Shown: positions 24,561-38,096 of the stretch, in pieces | Layout: each line of letters begins with the position of its first letter | How positions within the stretch are numbered: the first letter of the stretch is position 1 | Origin: Manihot esculenta | Lineage: Eukaryota > Streptophyta > Magnoliopsida > Malpighiales > Euphorbiaceae | Length of the DNA: 64,000 nucleotides | Assembly: GCF_001659605.2 (NCBI RefSeq) | Contig: NC_035174.2 | Location: forward strand, 8,304,402 to 8,368,401 | Direction of reading: 5' to 3' | Program-made: the position numbers and the translations under genes | Notes under the pieces: model-generated | Seen by the model: the letters and a program-made list of their open reading frames with translations, nothing else | The model's database searches: none | What the model was told of the DNA's origin: nothing

Positions 24561-27540
24561 AAAAAGGACTTGAGTAAAAGTCTCTATTACATTAAAACTT
24601 TCAAAAATTTATTAATAGCAACTCCATCTCATTGTGGGAAGACATCGTTTGAAAGGCCATGCGAAAAATTGTCTCGCTAACTACTTTCCTGACCTTGTCT
24701 TCAGAATCAACTTTTCATATTCCAACCCTCTCTCCTTAAGGTAAGGATATGGAAAAGGCGTCATAATCGGACTGATTGTAGCCCTCAGTGTCAAGTAGTA
24801 TGATTGCACCATTATGATGGTCCAAGAATCGCGATATTGAAGACACTTTATATTCGAATCGAATGCAATATTCAATAGTATAAATGCACCCTCCACAAAA
24901 TGGTAGTCGCAAAACACAAAAGAGAAAGGGTATAGGACTAATAAAGACAGCAGGAAGAGAGCAAATGAAGGGAAAAAAATTGGAAGATGAAGGGAGCAAA
25001 TGATTGACGGAAGAACGAATAAGGGGAGAGGCCGCTAAGGAAATTGGTAAAAAAAGAGAGGGTTTGTAGTTATAAAGAAATAACATATAGCACCGAAATT
25101 CATTAAGATGGTCGATTAAGATTAAAAGTAAAGTAAATAGGTTAAAAATCTATGATTGAAGGTGGTCAAAATCAAACCTAATATTTGAGAAATGTTATAT
25201 TGTGTATTAAATTAAATATATAGTGATTCAACTTTATTTTATCAAAAAAATTATTTTTAAAATTGAGCTAATATAATTGAAAAATATAAAAATTAAAATT
25301 GAATTGAACTCTTTTAAAAACAGGACTAAATTCTCAAATTATTTAAATTCAATTATTTTTTTCTATTTAAATCGATTACTATCCCTAATTGATAAAGTGT
25401 AAAGAAAAAGATAATCTTGGATTTAGTCTTGACTACTCACTAGAGAGTTGATCGGGCTCCAACGGCAACTGCGTTTCCAGCATTGCTAACGTAAAGCTAA
25501 TGTGGTAGCGGACAAATTTGGTCAGCTTGTTGTCCACCCATCTTTGAGGTTGCATAGGTTGTCTTTTTTCTTCAAGATTGCTTGCAGATCTTCTCATATG
25601 GAACTCACGGGGATTACTACTCCCAGAGTTGTTCCTTTTTGTTAATTCACTCTTTTTTCTAGGTATTAGCGTTCTATGGTATTAAAAAAATATATTTTTT
25701 AAGATAAAGAGAATTTTTTATTAATTATTTTTATTCTTATTTAGATAAACAGAGATTAAAAGAAGTTTCTTAAAAACCTAAAGAAAAATAATTATATTGT
25801 TTTTCCACTCTTTATATTTTATTCCCTATTTCCAATTATAAAAAAAAGAAAATTTCTCATTATTTTTTTATTGTGTATTATTTCTCTCTCACTGTTCACT
25901 TATAAAAAAAAATAAATTCAATAAATTATGAAAAAACGATCTTAGCTAGCCAGTTTGAAACGTTAAACGGTTGAATTGACGTGCAATTTTCTCTCATTTG
26001 CCACCCACTAACGCATGTTCTTCCCCTTTAAGAAATACATGTATATATATATACTTTAAAAAGAGTTTTAAAGTCAAACTGTGAGCTGTACAGTAGAGGA
26101 TAATGGAGAAACAAATTGAATATGCTAATAAATAGCGAAAAATATTAAAGTCTAACTTTTTTGTATAATGTTAAAACAAAGGGAAGTCTAACGTTAAAAT
26201 TAAAGGTATTCAATAAGAGATTTTACAATGTGTTTAGTCATATTTAACGTATAGTAAATTATAATATTTGAGAAAAAAAATCTATAATAAATTAATAATA
26301 AAAAGATTGATATGGAATTGATTGCAATTAAAGATGAGTGACGAGGAAAATATTCATATATTTGATTTTATTAAGTTAAAATTAATACTTAATCATGGTG
26401 TAGTAAGTAAAAAATAAAGCCGTTAGTTATATTTTATATTCCCCCTTTCGAGTCCAATTCATCGCAGTGCAGGCGTAGGACATAATGTGTATGGGCCTTT
26501 GCTTATTATTATTAATAAATATATGTATAAACCTAGTTGATCTCATAAAAAAAAATGTTAGGTCCAAAATGCCAATAACCATTTTAAACAAGACACCAGC
26601 AGCATTGCCCAAAAGCTTTGATTCAGACAGAATTGTAGCCCAATCCAATAACAATGCAAAGAGAACACATGGGCTACATCTTTTGGGCCTCTTTTAATAT
26701 AATGGATTGATGGCAAATTTCAGGTGTTGGTTTTTGTAATCTTTTTATACCTAATGAAATTTTACTTAAAAATAAAACACTCAATGTTCAATATCTATTG
26801 TAATTTTCCTTACCCTTACACTTCCTCCTTACATAAGGCTTTCTTGAATGAGGCGAGGGAAATATAATCAATGGAAGGACAAGAGAGGAGATAAAAGAAG
26901 GAAAAAGGTTGCAATATGTGAATACTGTGTAACGTATACTGGGTTGCTTGCGAAATTGGCTTGTTTGGTGGTGCAACTATGTGAATTGGCTTTCAAGTTG
27001 CTCGTTACCCTCATGAGTTGTCGGTGAAGAAGGCGGTAGAGTCAGTGTCATTCGAGTAGTTTTACAATTTCGGGTTGGAGCTTGTGGGGGCTGAGTTTAT
27101 TATTTTTTAGAGTTTAGGCGGCTCTGCTTTTTGAGCTTGAGTTAGAAATTCTAATATTAGGCTTATGCCATGTTGACGAGGCCTGTTTTATGGGCCATTT
27201 TACTCATTTTATTTATATAGTAAAAAAAAATTTTATTTACATTATATTTACTTAAAAAAAAAAAAAAATCACTTTTAACTTTCCATATGTATTTCAACTC
27301 TTTTTCCTCTAGTCAAATATAGTGTTACCATTCCATTATTTATCATTGGCTCATTCCATCTATACAAATGTGTTGGGGAAGATATAAATTACTGAGGCGG
27401 TGTTAAAAAAAAAAAAAAAAAAAAAAACCTGGAATAACAAAGAAGACAACCTAGAAGCTATAACGCAGTTAAGCAAATAACAATGATGCAGGTGGTGGGC
27501 GATGTAAACACAGTGGGGTAGATCAAACCGTCCAACCAAC
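24561..27540. other. intergenic DNA and upstream region of the plastid E2 gene
   Basis: Short ORFs occur (for example at 24,736-25,086 minus and 26,485-26,697 plus), none with family resemblance. TGGGCC/TGGGCT words at 26,488, 26,667 and 26,684 resemble site II elements but lie about 1 kb from the next gene. A 22-nt A run ends near 27,426. Confidence 0.5.
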
Positions 27541-27679
27541 CTCTCATCGTATTCTCCGCCCGCTTTCTCTCCCTCTTCTATTTTCTCTCCTTTTTCCCTC
27601 CTCTCCCACACACTCCCCCCCACCCCACCCCACCCCCCTTTCCTCTCCTCTCTTTCGCCTATCCTTCATTCTCTCTCCC
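27541..27679 (+). promoter_or_regulatory. pyrimidine-rich core promoter/5' UTR of the plastid E2 gene
   Basis: An almost pure C/T tract with CCCCACC blocks leads directly into the ATG at 27,680. Such Y-patch or CT-rich leaders are common in plant genes for plastid proteins. No clear TATA box is visible just upstream. Confidence 0.5.
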
Positions 27680-30600
27680 ATGGCTTCCTCTCCTTTCCTC
27701 TCTAAAATCCCCATCTCCAACAAAACTATCTCCTTCGCTTCCTCTCTATCTTCCCTCCCCTCCACATTTCCTTCCAAATCCCTCCGTCACCACAGACGAA
27801 ATGCGTTGACAGTGCAATCGAAGATCCGGGAGATCTTCATGCCGGCTCTCAGTTCCACTATGACTGAGGGCAAGATTGTTTCCTGGATTAAATCAGAAGG
27901 TGACGTCCTATCCAAAGGTGAAAGCGTTGTCGTTGTTGAGTCCGATAAGGCTGACATGGATGTTGAGACCTTCTATGACGGCATTCTCGCTGCAATTGTT
28001 GTGCCTGAGGGTGAAAGTGCTCCAGTCGGCGCTCCTATTGGAATTTTAGCTGAGACCGAGGACGAAATTGCTGAAGCGAAAGCAAAAGCCGCGTCGAAAA
28101 CGGGTAGTACTGGTTCATCAGCTGTTGCTGCCCCTCCTCCTACTGCTACTTCTGCTCCTACTTCTGCAATTTCGCAACTGGTACCTGCTCCCGCGATACC
28201 TGCTGCTGCTGGGGACGGGTCAAGGAAGATAGTGGCGACGCCGTATGCAAAGAAATTGGCGAAGCAGCATAAGGTGGATATCGACAAGGTTACTGGAACG
28301 GGGCCGTTCGGCAGGATAACGCCGGCTGACGTGGAGGCAGCGGCGGGTATTACTCCTACCAAACCTGTGGCTACGAAGCCTGCTCCAGTAGCGGCTGCTG
28401 CTCCTGCTAAACCTGCTACTACTCTATCAGCTCCTCCACTTCCAGGGTCTACGGTTGTACCGTTTACTACAATGCAAGCGGCGGTGTCGAAAAATATGGT
28501 GGACAGCCTTTCAGTACCCACTTTTCGAGTTGGATATCCAGTGACAACTGATGCACTTGATGCACTATATGAGAAGGTACGTAGCTTGAATTGATTGATT
28601 CAATTGGCTAATCGTGTGGAGTATTTTTGGACTTGGTTAATTTCTGGGAGCACAGAGAATAGTGCAAGCTGAAAGTCACAGCCAATGCATTGAGTTTGCA
28701 AACTAGTCAGAGTAACTATAACTTGATGTGCTAAACCTTGTATCAACTATCAATGTTGCTTGAGATTCAACTTTCAAATTGTTTAATTCATTTAGCACAT
28801 TAAGTTTGAAAATGTTGTTTATTTTCTGTTTTTGAAACTATTCTTTGTCATAATCAGGTTAAACCAAAAGGTGTGACAATGACGGCATTATTGGCAAAAG
28901 CTGCAGCAATGGCACTTGTTCAGCACCCGGTCGTGAATGCCAGCTGCAAGGATGGGAAAAGTTTCACCTATAACAGTAACATTAACGTTGCAGTGGCAGT
29001 AGCAATCAATGGTGGATTAATTACCCCTGTTCTTCAAGATGCAGATAAGGTAAATTATTATTTTGTAATTAAGTGTGCATACCTCTTCATATATCCTTCC
29101 CCCCCAACCCTTTAATTTTGTATTGGTTTCTGGCCTATAATAATTAGAATTTTTGTATATCATCTATTGGTGTAGTTGGATCTGTACTTACTATCACAAA
29201 AGTGGAAAGAATTGGTGGAGAAAGCCAGAACGAAGCAACTTCAGCCCCACGATTATAATTCAGGTTTTTATATCCTTTCTCATTTCCCCAGAGGTTGAAT
29301 TTAGTGCGTAAAATGTTTGGGTGCAAGCAAGTTAAATCACACTCGTTTGCAGGGACATTCACTCTATCCAATTTGGGAATGTTTGGAGTTGACAGGTTTG
29401 ATGCTATTCTTCCTCCTGGTCAGGTGAGCAATACAATAGTTTGGCTCCCCCCCCCCCCCTCCTTCTCTCTCGGTTTTCATTTTTTTACCCATCAATCAAA
29501 TGAAGAATTCATTAATGAAAGATTCAAAAGCAAGTACGCCAAAGTAAGCTTAAGAAAAGGAAAAACAGAAAACAAGAGGAAGAAGAAATTCTGTGTATAA
29601 AATCCTTCCTTAAGTATCAAAGCATGGTGCTGTATTTTCAAAAGCTTGCAAATTTTCTTCTCCAACTAATTGACAGAACATAGCCAATGGTGTGTTTAGT
29701 AGCTGCTCTCCAAAATGTAATTATTAATTAAATTGCCGATAGCAACTGTACCAATTACCAAAGAGTTCTTACCTAAATGCGAGGAAGAAGTTACTTGTTA
29801 CCAATTCCACTTCTTTCTTGCGAAAGTCAATTTACTAGCATTTCCTTCTTCTCATCATAGTATCAAATGGTTGAAGTTCATTCCCTGAAGTTTCTCAAGT
29901 AGAAAGGATATGTATAAAGGAAATTACACTTCTCAAACAGCTTTCAAGGAAAAGGCTTTCAATAATGATACTTGCTCTAAGCGTCCTCCACCCTCCCCTC
30001 ATTCTAATATTTAGAGGACTGATTTAGGGCCTTCATTTGAATTCGTGTATACCTGTATGCCCTAATCGTGAGATTTAGAAGTAAGGCTTGGCATTGCCAG
30101 ATCCCAATCCATACAAAAACAATTGCCTGAAATTTTCTTATTGTGTGAATCCCCTGACCAAGAATCATGTCAAAAACAAGTAGATTCATTGCTCATCTCA
30201 ACTGGGAAGCAAAATCAGCCCTTTCTTATAAGCTACTTTATATGTACTCCACATGGAAGTCTGTAACTTCAATTTAGCCTATGAAAGTTCTTTAGAGGTT
30301 ATCTTTCTCCATCTTGAATCTTTGTTAGTATTTTCCCGGGACAGTTCTGTTCATACTGTTTAAATTTCTGCCCCTATCCTTCCCTCCCAAATAATAGAAT
30401 TCATCTCCTGCTCTTCCCAAAAGGAGCCACTTTTAATGCCACCCTATCTTCTTGTAACATGGACTTGAAACATATAGGAAATTTGTTAGTTGCTTGCTTC
30501 GCATATCTGTAGTCAATGGAATCTACTCATTGTGGTTCTTTTGTATAGCTAATGTATTATACTCACAGCTGTTTATTTTTTAGTTAACAGAAACTACTTA

Positions 30601-31530
30601 TTGCTATTTTATTATTTGCTCAAACTTTGACATTATTCAGGGGGCTATAATGGCTGTTGGAGCATCAAAACCAACTGTGGTGGCTGATGCAGATGGATTC
30701 TTTAGTGTGAAAAATAAAATGCTGGTGAGTTTGATTTTGATGCCCTTTCTTTAATAAAGGATGTATTACAATGTTATAGACCAGCATAAGAAAACTTGAT
30801 AACAGCTTTAATTCCTTGCTTTTAAGTAGTGATTTATTGCACATGTTATATTCTCATGCCAATATTGGACTCAAATTTCCAAATATTGATCACATTGAGC
30901 TATTTAAATTCGAAAAGAACCATAAAGTGAAATCACTTTCCCATGGTTCGTGGAGAATTATAATGTCAAAGAAATTTGCACACTTGAGACAAAAGGCAAA
31001 TCTTTAAATTTTCTGTAAAATCTTGCCTCTGTATTGTCGTAGTGATGCTGCATGTTGTATATATTATTACAATAGCTGTTCGTTTTCCCAAGTTGTTGAT
31101 CTTTTTCAAGGGGAGGAACATAGAGCAAATAGATCTTGTATACAAATCTCGACAATGGAAAGCAGAAGCATTGCCTTATAGTCATATTTGGCCTCAGCTT
31201 CTGTATTCAGATATGGAGAAACCCAGCAATGAATAGACTGCCACTGAATAATTCTTGCTGCAATATTTTATGATGAAATATTCGTAATATTTATTCAGTA
31301 TATGCAAAATTTCCCATCAACTGGGGCATATGTTTTTTTGGGCATATGTATGGATTGGAATTTGGAAGTTTTGCATTTTGCCTAGGAGAACTTAATCGAA
31401 GTGTGTTTGAATTTCTTTTTCCCAGGTGAATGTAACAGCTGACCACCGAATTGTCTATGGTGCCGACTTGGCTGCCTTCCTTCAAACTTTCGCAAAGATT
31501 GTTGAGAACCCAGAAAGCCTGACATTATAA
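27680..31530 (+). CDS. LTA2: plastid pyruvate dehydrogenase complex E2 (dihydrolipoamide acetyltransferase), LTA2 type
   Basis: The product transfers acetyl groups from lipoamide to CoA in the chloroplast pyruvate dehydrogenase complex, supplying acetyl-CoA for fatty acid synthesis. Six exons join in phase: 27,680-28,576, 28,858-29,049, 29,176-29,263, 29,353-29,423, 30,641-30,724 and 31,426-31,530, giving 478 residues. Residues 1-48 are Ser-rich and basic, a plastid transit peptide. The lipoyl domain follows, with the modified Lys at about 90 in ESDKADM. An Ala/Pro-rich linker leads to a peripheral-subunit-binding domain at about 184-219 (VATPYAKKLAK, GTGPFGRITPADV). The acyltransferase core runs from about 258 and ends with ADHRIVYGAD, the active-site His at 451. 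The plastid form has Tyr where the usual DHRxxDG motif has Asp. The single lipoyl domain fits the plastid enzyme, not the mitochondrial one. It is convergent with the GLTP gene. Confidence 0.95.
29446..29460 (+). repeat. C homopolymer in intron 4 of the plastid E2 gene
   Basis: A run of about 14 C begins 23 bp after the exon 4 donor. It lies in a 1.2-kb intron and shows no sign of disturbing splicing. Confidence 0.85.
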
Positions 31531-32181
31531 TGAAAGGGTTTTCATTCCACAGTTCTGCTGATTTTGAGTTGCCTACTACTATCTGGTTGGTGTCAAGATG
31601 CTGGTGCCTATTAGACAAAGCGCTCGGCTGATGAGTCCGGTTTTGCAGTCCTCTTTTGTGATTTTATGCCCTTGTTGTATTTTTTCTTTTAAATTTGTTT
31701 TAATTTTGTAAGGATTTCATTGACATCACTGATTACTGTTGACTAGATTTTTAAAAGGAGGGAATAATGATAGTTCAAAATTTTAGCTTTTGACAGAATC
31801 TTGTTAAATTTTTTTGTTTAAAATTAGAACTTTTGTTACTGGGAGAGAGTTAATTTCAAAGTCAATAAAACATGATTTGCCAGCACCTCAAACGAACCTT
31901 AAAACAAAGAGTTTTTTTTTGGGAGACAGTGTTCATTAAATCACCAAATATTTTTCATCTTCAGAGGAAAAAGGAATGGGGTATTGATTAGACAATTGAT
32001 AATTGTGTGAAATCCGATGAATGTAATCATTAGCAGGTGATGGATCAGGAAAGTTGTGGTAACAGGCAGAAAGATGTACTAATGGAACTACAGGCTATTA
32101 CAAGTTGCTGCCAGAGAAAATGCAGCTGCTATTCAATTATAACAAATCAATGCGTTGACAGACTTTTCAGGCAGTTAGAAG
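31531..32181. other. convergent 3' flanks of the E2 and GLTP genes
   Basis: About 650 bp separate the stop codons of two convergent genes, so both 3' UTRs lie here. No further gene is seen. Confidence 0.6.
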
Positions 32182-33610
32182 TCACCAATCCAAGCTGATA
32201 TTCCTGGAAATGTAAAGCTTATCGATGTACTCTATAACTGGAAGTGAGGCATTGATGTACCTTCTCATTTTCTTCTCTGCAGTCTGATCTGAAAATATCA
32301 TTGAGAATAATAAGTTATGACTTGCATTACAGGAAATTAAATTCAAACTTGAACGTTGACAACTTAGGGGGCCAGTTTGGTACTGCTTTGGCATTGTTGT
32401 CTGATGTTTATTGAAAGGAACCCAATTGCCCAATATTGACCCATATTCATGCTTTTTTTCCTCGATATATTGTGGCCCACCAGCTAAAAAACTTCATACT
32501 ATTTATATACCTTGTGCAATCAAGTGGAAGTTTTCTAAGCTTTGTGCAATATATAGGGGACTTATATACAATCTGGGTGGCAAATCTCTATTAGAAAGTA
32601 TAGTTGCACGGTTCAAAGCAGAAAAATCACTGAAATGATGTCTTCTACAATGCACAAGCCAAACCCTTTTTTTATGCACGGATGGACTAAAACTTACTAG
32701 TTTCACTGAGATTCAGCAAGAGTTGGTCTCTTGAAGGGAGAGTGTACATTCCGGCATAAACGGCTGCCCTGACTGCCCATGTGTGGAATGGCGCACAAAC
32801 TTGTGAATAAGCTGTTGTAGCTGCATCCTTCAGAGATTCATCACTGGAAGGATCAAATTTCAAAAGATTAAATCGCAAGATTTGTTGAGTTGTTGTTTAT
32901 ATGTAATTTAAGAATTGTCGGATTATGTATTAGAGATAAGTCAGGACCATACTCGGTTGACACAAACTGCTCAAATAAAGCTCTGATGAGATCAAGACCC
33001 TGCCTGACTCTGCGTAAATTACGAGAATGACTGCCTGCTGTTCGCACTGTGCCATTTGCAACATCCAAATCAAGCACACTTTGTAAAGTTTTGTGTCTCT
33101 TGGATGCATCCACAAGACTGGCAACCTGAAATGCACCAAATCATAGAATCAAGTTAGGGCACAATTTTTCACTCTGATGAAAGGTTCCGTGCATCTTATT
33201 CTTATGTTGATGGATTCTATAAATTAAAAGAAGTATGCTAATTAGGGAAATGAATAGGAATCGCTATAAGAAGAGAAAGAATGGACCTTTGCGACATACT
33301 CAGACTCGGCGAATTTGAAAGCGAGACCGAGGCAGCTGAAGAGAACAGAAACCGGGGAGCACGAATCACAGAACACATCCAATTGAAGCTCTCCCCGATC
33401 GACATCATTATCTTGATCCGTAATAGATTTTAAAAGCTTGGCTAGGTCCTCAAAGGCATCTACAATAGCGGACAACGGCGTTTGTCCACTGGCGTTTGGT
33501 TCAGCAGCTGCTGTGATGGAGGAATCTTGAAGAACGAGTTGTGGTGGTGGTGGCGGCGGCGGTTCTTGCAGGGCTGGGGTTGGATTGGAATTTAAGAAAT
33601 ACCTCCTCAT
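32182..33610 (-). CDS. ACD11-like glycolipid-transfer-protein (GLTP) domain protein
   Basis: The likely product shuttles sphingolipids such as ceramide-1-phosphate between membranes; loss of ACD11 in Arabidopsis triggers cell death. Four exons join in phase: 33,610-33,287, 33,125-32,953, 32,843-32,698 and 32,288-32,182, giving 249 residues. After a Pro-rich lead (PALQEPPPPPPPQLVL) the GLTP fold begins near residue 48 (LSAIVDAFEDLAKLL). Conserved blocks are CLGLAFKFAESEYVAKV, AGSHSRNLRRVRQGLD with the head-group-binding Arg residues, CAPFHTWAVRAAVYAGMYTL with the conserved His, and a C-terminal INASLPVIEYIDKLYISRN. The start ATG at 33,610 is the first in the exon. The N-terminus is longer than in ACD11 (206 residues), closer to its paralogues such as At4g39670. 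Specificity is inferred. Confidence 0.88.
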
Positions 33611-34533
33611 TGTGGATTTCAAATTTGATAAATGGAATCATCAAATCGAAAGAAAATTGAAAAGGTAAAAAGGAAATTGAAATGGAAAATTGAATGGGAA
33701 CATGAGGAGGAAAGCTCCAGGCGTGGATTCTTGGGTAGTGCTTCTTTTGTCAAAATTCCAAGTGTTTTTCTATCATTGGAAAGGAATAAAAATAAAATCG
33801 TGGAGTTGTGAGGTTAATTGGAAAAGGTTTCGCTAGAATTGCGGTCTGCCTAACGAACAACGCCACATTCTTGATTCTTTTTGTTCTTCAGGTGGCTTTT
33901 AATTTTATAGTTACACGCACACACTAACTGAAATCCTTCCACGGAGGTTTTCCTGCTACTTTCCCGCTCCTCTGAGGGTTCTTTGGTAAATTACGCTCTC
34001 ATCTGCAACTTCTGGGTTGGACTCACCTCAACGGCCCATTCTAGTCCAGGCCCATATCATAAAAATAAGAGAAAATCTATTATTTAGTTGCTGTACTTCA
34101 TTATGTAGAAACTCAAATTCATTTATTTTTAAAAAATATATTAAAATATTTATAAAATTTTAAAAAATTTATTAATTTAAATTTTGTTAATTTTGATAGT
34201 GGTGTGTTTTATTATTTATTTTATATAATATAAAAAACTTATTATTTATAAAAATTATATTAAATATTTTATAATTTAAAATATTTAAATGGCAAAATTA
34301 AAAGCGTAACGATTTTTTAAAATATAAAAGAATATATTTTAAAATTAAAAGATTAGCTAATAATTTTTTTTATATAATATAGACTAAATAATAACTTTTT
34401 AAAAATAAAATTTACATAGGAAGGGGTTGATTAATTGATTCTACAACTCTTTTTTCACATACTATATGTAGATTTATTCATAGTATCAGATTCTACTCTA
34501 ATTGTGTACAAACTATGTCAAGTTGGAGCTGGG
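33611..34533. other. upstream region of the GLTP gene and 3' flank of the NPF gene
   Basis: Promoter side of the GLTP-like gene (to about 34,070), then about 350 bp of AT-rich repeat text (34,075-34,410) resembling that at 13.9, 19.0 and 22.4 kb. No gene. Confidence 0.5.
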
Positions 34534-37500
34534 TTAAACCTTGTTCGTAAGCTCCACTGCCACCCCATCATCTTTAGAGTCGCTGACTTCTTTAGTGTGG
34601 ATCTGAATGGGCTTGAAAGTATACATCTTGGCGCAAATTAAATAGTAAACAAGATTAATGGCTTGCATCAATGTGATCAACCAGTAAAAATACTCGAGTT
34701 TCCCCTTGTTCAAATTGTTATCAGGAAGCCAGTTTGATCCATCAGGGCCAGCACTAAACTTGTGCACTAAGGTAACCAGAAGGGTGCTCACATAATTCCC
34801 AAATGAAATCGCTGTCCAAAATAGTGCCATAGCTGTGCTTCTCATGCTTTCTGGTGCTTGATCATAGAAGAATTCTAAATGCCCAATAGACATGAAAGCT
34901 TCTGCTATCCCATGAAGAGAATATTGTGGGACGAGCCAGAACACTGAGATGGGAATAGATTCATGAGAATTCAACAGGCCATTAGCTGCAGCTACATGTT
35001 TTCGCTTGATTTCCACGAAGCCCGCAACTAGAGTAGCTAATATAGATATGACAAAACCAATACCCATCCGGTGCAAGAATGTTATGCCGCGTTCAAGCCC
35101 TGTGAATCTACGAGCAAAAGGAACGAAGAAACGATCATATATGGCTATTGTTGTGAGCATGGAGGTCATGGTGAAGACAGACATGGAACCAGCAGGGATT
35201 TGAAAGGATTTTGAGAGATGCCTGTCCATGGACTTGGCTTGTTGGAGGGAAAATGTGCTTTGTTGGGCATAGGCTGTGATTAGGAGAATTCCAGCTGCCC
35301 AAATAGGTCCCATTCTTATAACAGATTTCAGTTCTTCTACTCTGTGTACTGTGTTTAGTCTCCATAAATTGGGTGTTTGGCCTGCTTTCAGTTGGTCTTC
35401 TTCTGTCACAATGGCTGCCTTGTCAAGCAACCTGCATTTTTGTAATATGTTAGCAAAAATAAACTCGACTTCACGTATGTATGTTATATTAATTTGCATA
35501 CGAGGGGGAGGGGATCTAAGAGAAAATTATTTCTCGGATAATAAAGCAGCTGGACTTCCAGGTTCAAATAAGAGAAATATATGTGAAAATAATTAATAGA
35601 ATTATTTTTGTTCGATGAAAAAAATATTATTTATTACTTAAAAAATTCGTTACTTTAGCTTAAAATATTAAAAATTTCTTTTAAACTTTTTCTTTGAAAA
35701 AAAAAATCTTAAATTAAAGATATTCTTACTATCAATTTAAAATTTATGCACAAATTTCTAACTCTAACATATATCTCTTTTTCTTTCACCAATGCCTTCC
35801 CTTCTTCTCATTCTCTTCCCTTTATTTTCCTCTTCTTAATTTCCTCAATTTCTAAGTAAAGTTTGAAACCTTTCCCATTGTTTTCATCATTTATTTATTC
35901 CCTTTCAACCATTTTAAATATTGAGTAATATTTCTCAGATTTTACATTCCCAATTTTCATTTTAAATTAAAAAAAAATACCAAATAAATTTTTTTAATAT
36001 ATAATCAGAAATATTTATAGGGAGGAGTGTGTGAAGTATCAAACCTTTAAATTTTTTTTATATAATAATTAATTATAATGAATTTTATATAAAATTTATT
36101 ATAATTAATAATTAATACTTAGCTGTTGCACAAGTAATGTTTTGTTTGATTTAAATTTACTGTAATTAATAATGATGAATAATAGTTTTTTATTATTAAA
36201 ATTCTGTTTATTTTACAGAAAATATTTTTCATATTTTTAAATATTCTAAAAAAATTTAACTAAGAAAAATATTTTTTTAATAAAAAAATTAAATCATTTA
36301 AAAAAAACTTTTTAGTTAAAAAAATAAATTATTTTTTACAATTTAAAATTCTTATTAAATCTTTTATATACGAATTTATTAATATTTTTTAAATTAAAAT
36401 TAAGAAGTAAAATATAAATTATAAAAAATGTTAAAAAAATAATTTTTAAATATGATTTATTTTCTGCAATTAAACAGGGCGAAATAAACTTTCCCAGAAG
36501 AGGCTAAGGCCTTATTGCTTAAGTGGGCCTCAACAAAAAACCAGTGACTACGCTATGAAGGGCATAATATGTATTTTAGGGTGGGCACCGCAAGGGCATA
36601 ATATGTTGAAAAACACGAACAAGTGAGCTGGGGATGACCTCAAAGGCTTTTGTTGTTTTGCAGAAATCAAATCCTAAATCAAAATGATTATAGTAATTAT
36701 CAGTAAATCCCTTTGAAACTCCGTCCTTTAAAGTTTGTTTTTTAGAAAAAAAAAAAAAAAAAAGAGAAAAAGCTAAGGCTAAGCGAATTAGCGATCCAGA
36801 ACATGTTATGTTGAAGGACCGACCGAAGGAGATTAGCACTACCAAGCCGTCCTATGACACCATATGTATGGAAGTGCAAGAAAAGGACAACTCTATGCAC
36901 ATGTAATCAATCACACAGCTTTATGCACAAGTGTATGTGAGAGAGAGAGAGTTAAAATTACTTCATGTGTTTAGTGTGAAGCAGCTTTCCTCCAATGGAA
37001 ATTGGAGCATCCAGTTCTTCGTTTTGGTACAGTAACATAGGATCCGACACCATAGGCAGCTTCCTCTTCCTAAATGCAGCTACCGACACTTGTAACAGCC
37101 TGGTAAATGGACTCCCAGCTGGATCCAAGTTCCGGTAAAGAGGGTATCCAACAATAAATGCAATAATTGATAGAAACATAGCTATACTTGGGATTCCAAG
37201 GCCCAATCCCCATCCAACGTTGTCTTGTACATACACAAGCATTGTAACAGCCAGCAGTATAGACACCCCCATCACGAAATAGTACCAGTTGAAGTATTTC
37301 CATGTCTTTGTTGATTGCTTAGGATCCGTTTCATCAAACTGGTCTGCCCCGAATGCAACCACGCAGGGTCGGATCCCCCCAGATCCTAAAGCTGTCAGTA
37401 GTAGAGATGCATATAGGACAGCTAGTTGTCCTGTGTTTGCTTCTTTGCAATAATCTCCTTTGCATGGCGGTGGCCTAAGATTTGGAAGTATGGCCGAGAG

Positions 37501-38096
37501 TGTTAAGCTTGTCATGCCCTGATATATAGTCGCATAATCAAACGAAATGGTGAATTTCTTGAAAGGAAAAAGAAAGGGACTCATCAAAGTTCATAAATTC
37601 TCATCACTAATTTTCACTTTTCATCTTACGTAATCGCGCAAGGGAAGAGAAAGAGATTTGGAGAGAGAGAGAGAGAGAGAGAGAAGTGTTTACTATTTGG
37701 TATAATATGGACGCGACTGTTATAGTCCAGAACCGGCCAGCAAAAGCATCAGCGCAGAAGGCACCGATGAGAGGTGTGAGGCTTGCAGTGCCTGAAAAAT
37801 TGGTGAGGGTATTTGCTGCTTTAGTTAATGGCATATGAAGCTGGGTTGTTAAGTAGCTAATCATATTGGTATTAAAACCCACCACCGCCAGCTTCTCGCA
37901 CGCCTCATTAGCTTCAGCAAAACAAAAGCCAAAGCTACCGTCAAGAAATCACCATGCATGCACAAAGCAAAGCAAGAACTTTTCGATATATTCTTAAGGA
38001 ACACAAGATCTTACCAAATATGAAAGGCATTGTCACCATTCCGCCCTTCTGCCTTTTGGCATGGACACCCTTCTCCTCCATTTTCTCCATTTGCAT
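34534..38096 (-). CDS. NPF3.1: NRT1/PTR family transporter, NPF3.1 type
   Basis: A proton-coupled transporter of the major facilitator superfamily; NPF3.1 members have been linked to nitrite and gibberellin transport. Four exons join in phase: 38,096-38,015, 37,911-37,694, 37,518-36,962 and 35,431-34,534, giving 584 residues, close to the family's usual length of about 590. The ExxE(R/K) proton-coupling motif is present as NEACEKLA in exon 2. LGSGGIRPCVVAFGADQFDE and FNWYYFVMGVSILLAV are the PTR signature area. About twelve membrane helices are visible with a charged central loop. The ATG at 38,096 follows an in-frame TAA. The name comes from resemblance to Arabidopsis At1g68570; substrate cannot be read from sequence. 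The third intron (1.5 kb) is AT-rich and contains repeat-like text. Confidence 0.88.
37659..37684 (+). repeat. (GA)n microsatellite in an NPF intron
   Basis: About 13 GA units lie about ten bases downstream (minus-strand sense) of the exon 2 donor of the transporter gene. Confidence 0.9.

Noticed and set aside
27973..28521. Minus-strand frame of 182 codons, Ala/Val/Gly-rich
   Set aside because: Antisense of the first exon of the plastid E2 gene, kept open by the Ala/Pro linker codons.
34075..34410. Possible MITE in the spacer behind the NPF gene
   Set aside because: Text resembles the dispersed AT-rich repeat but I could not define terminal repeats or a target duplication.
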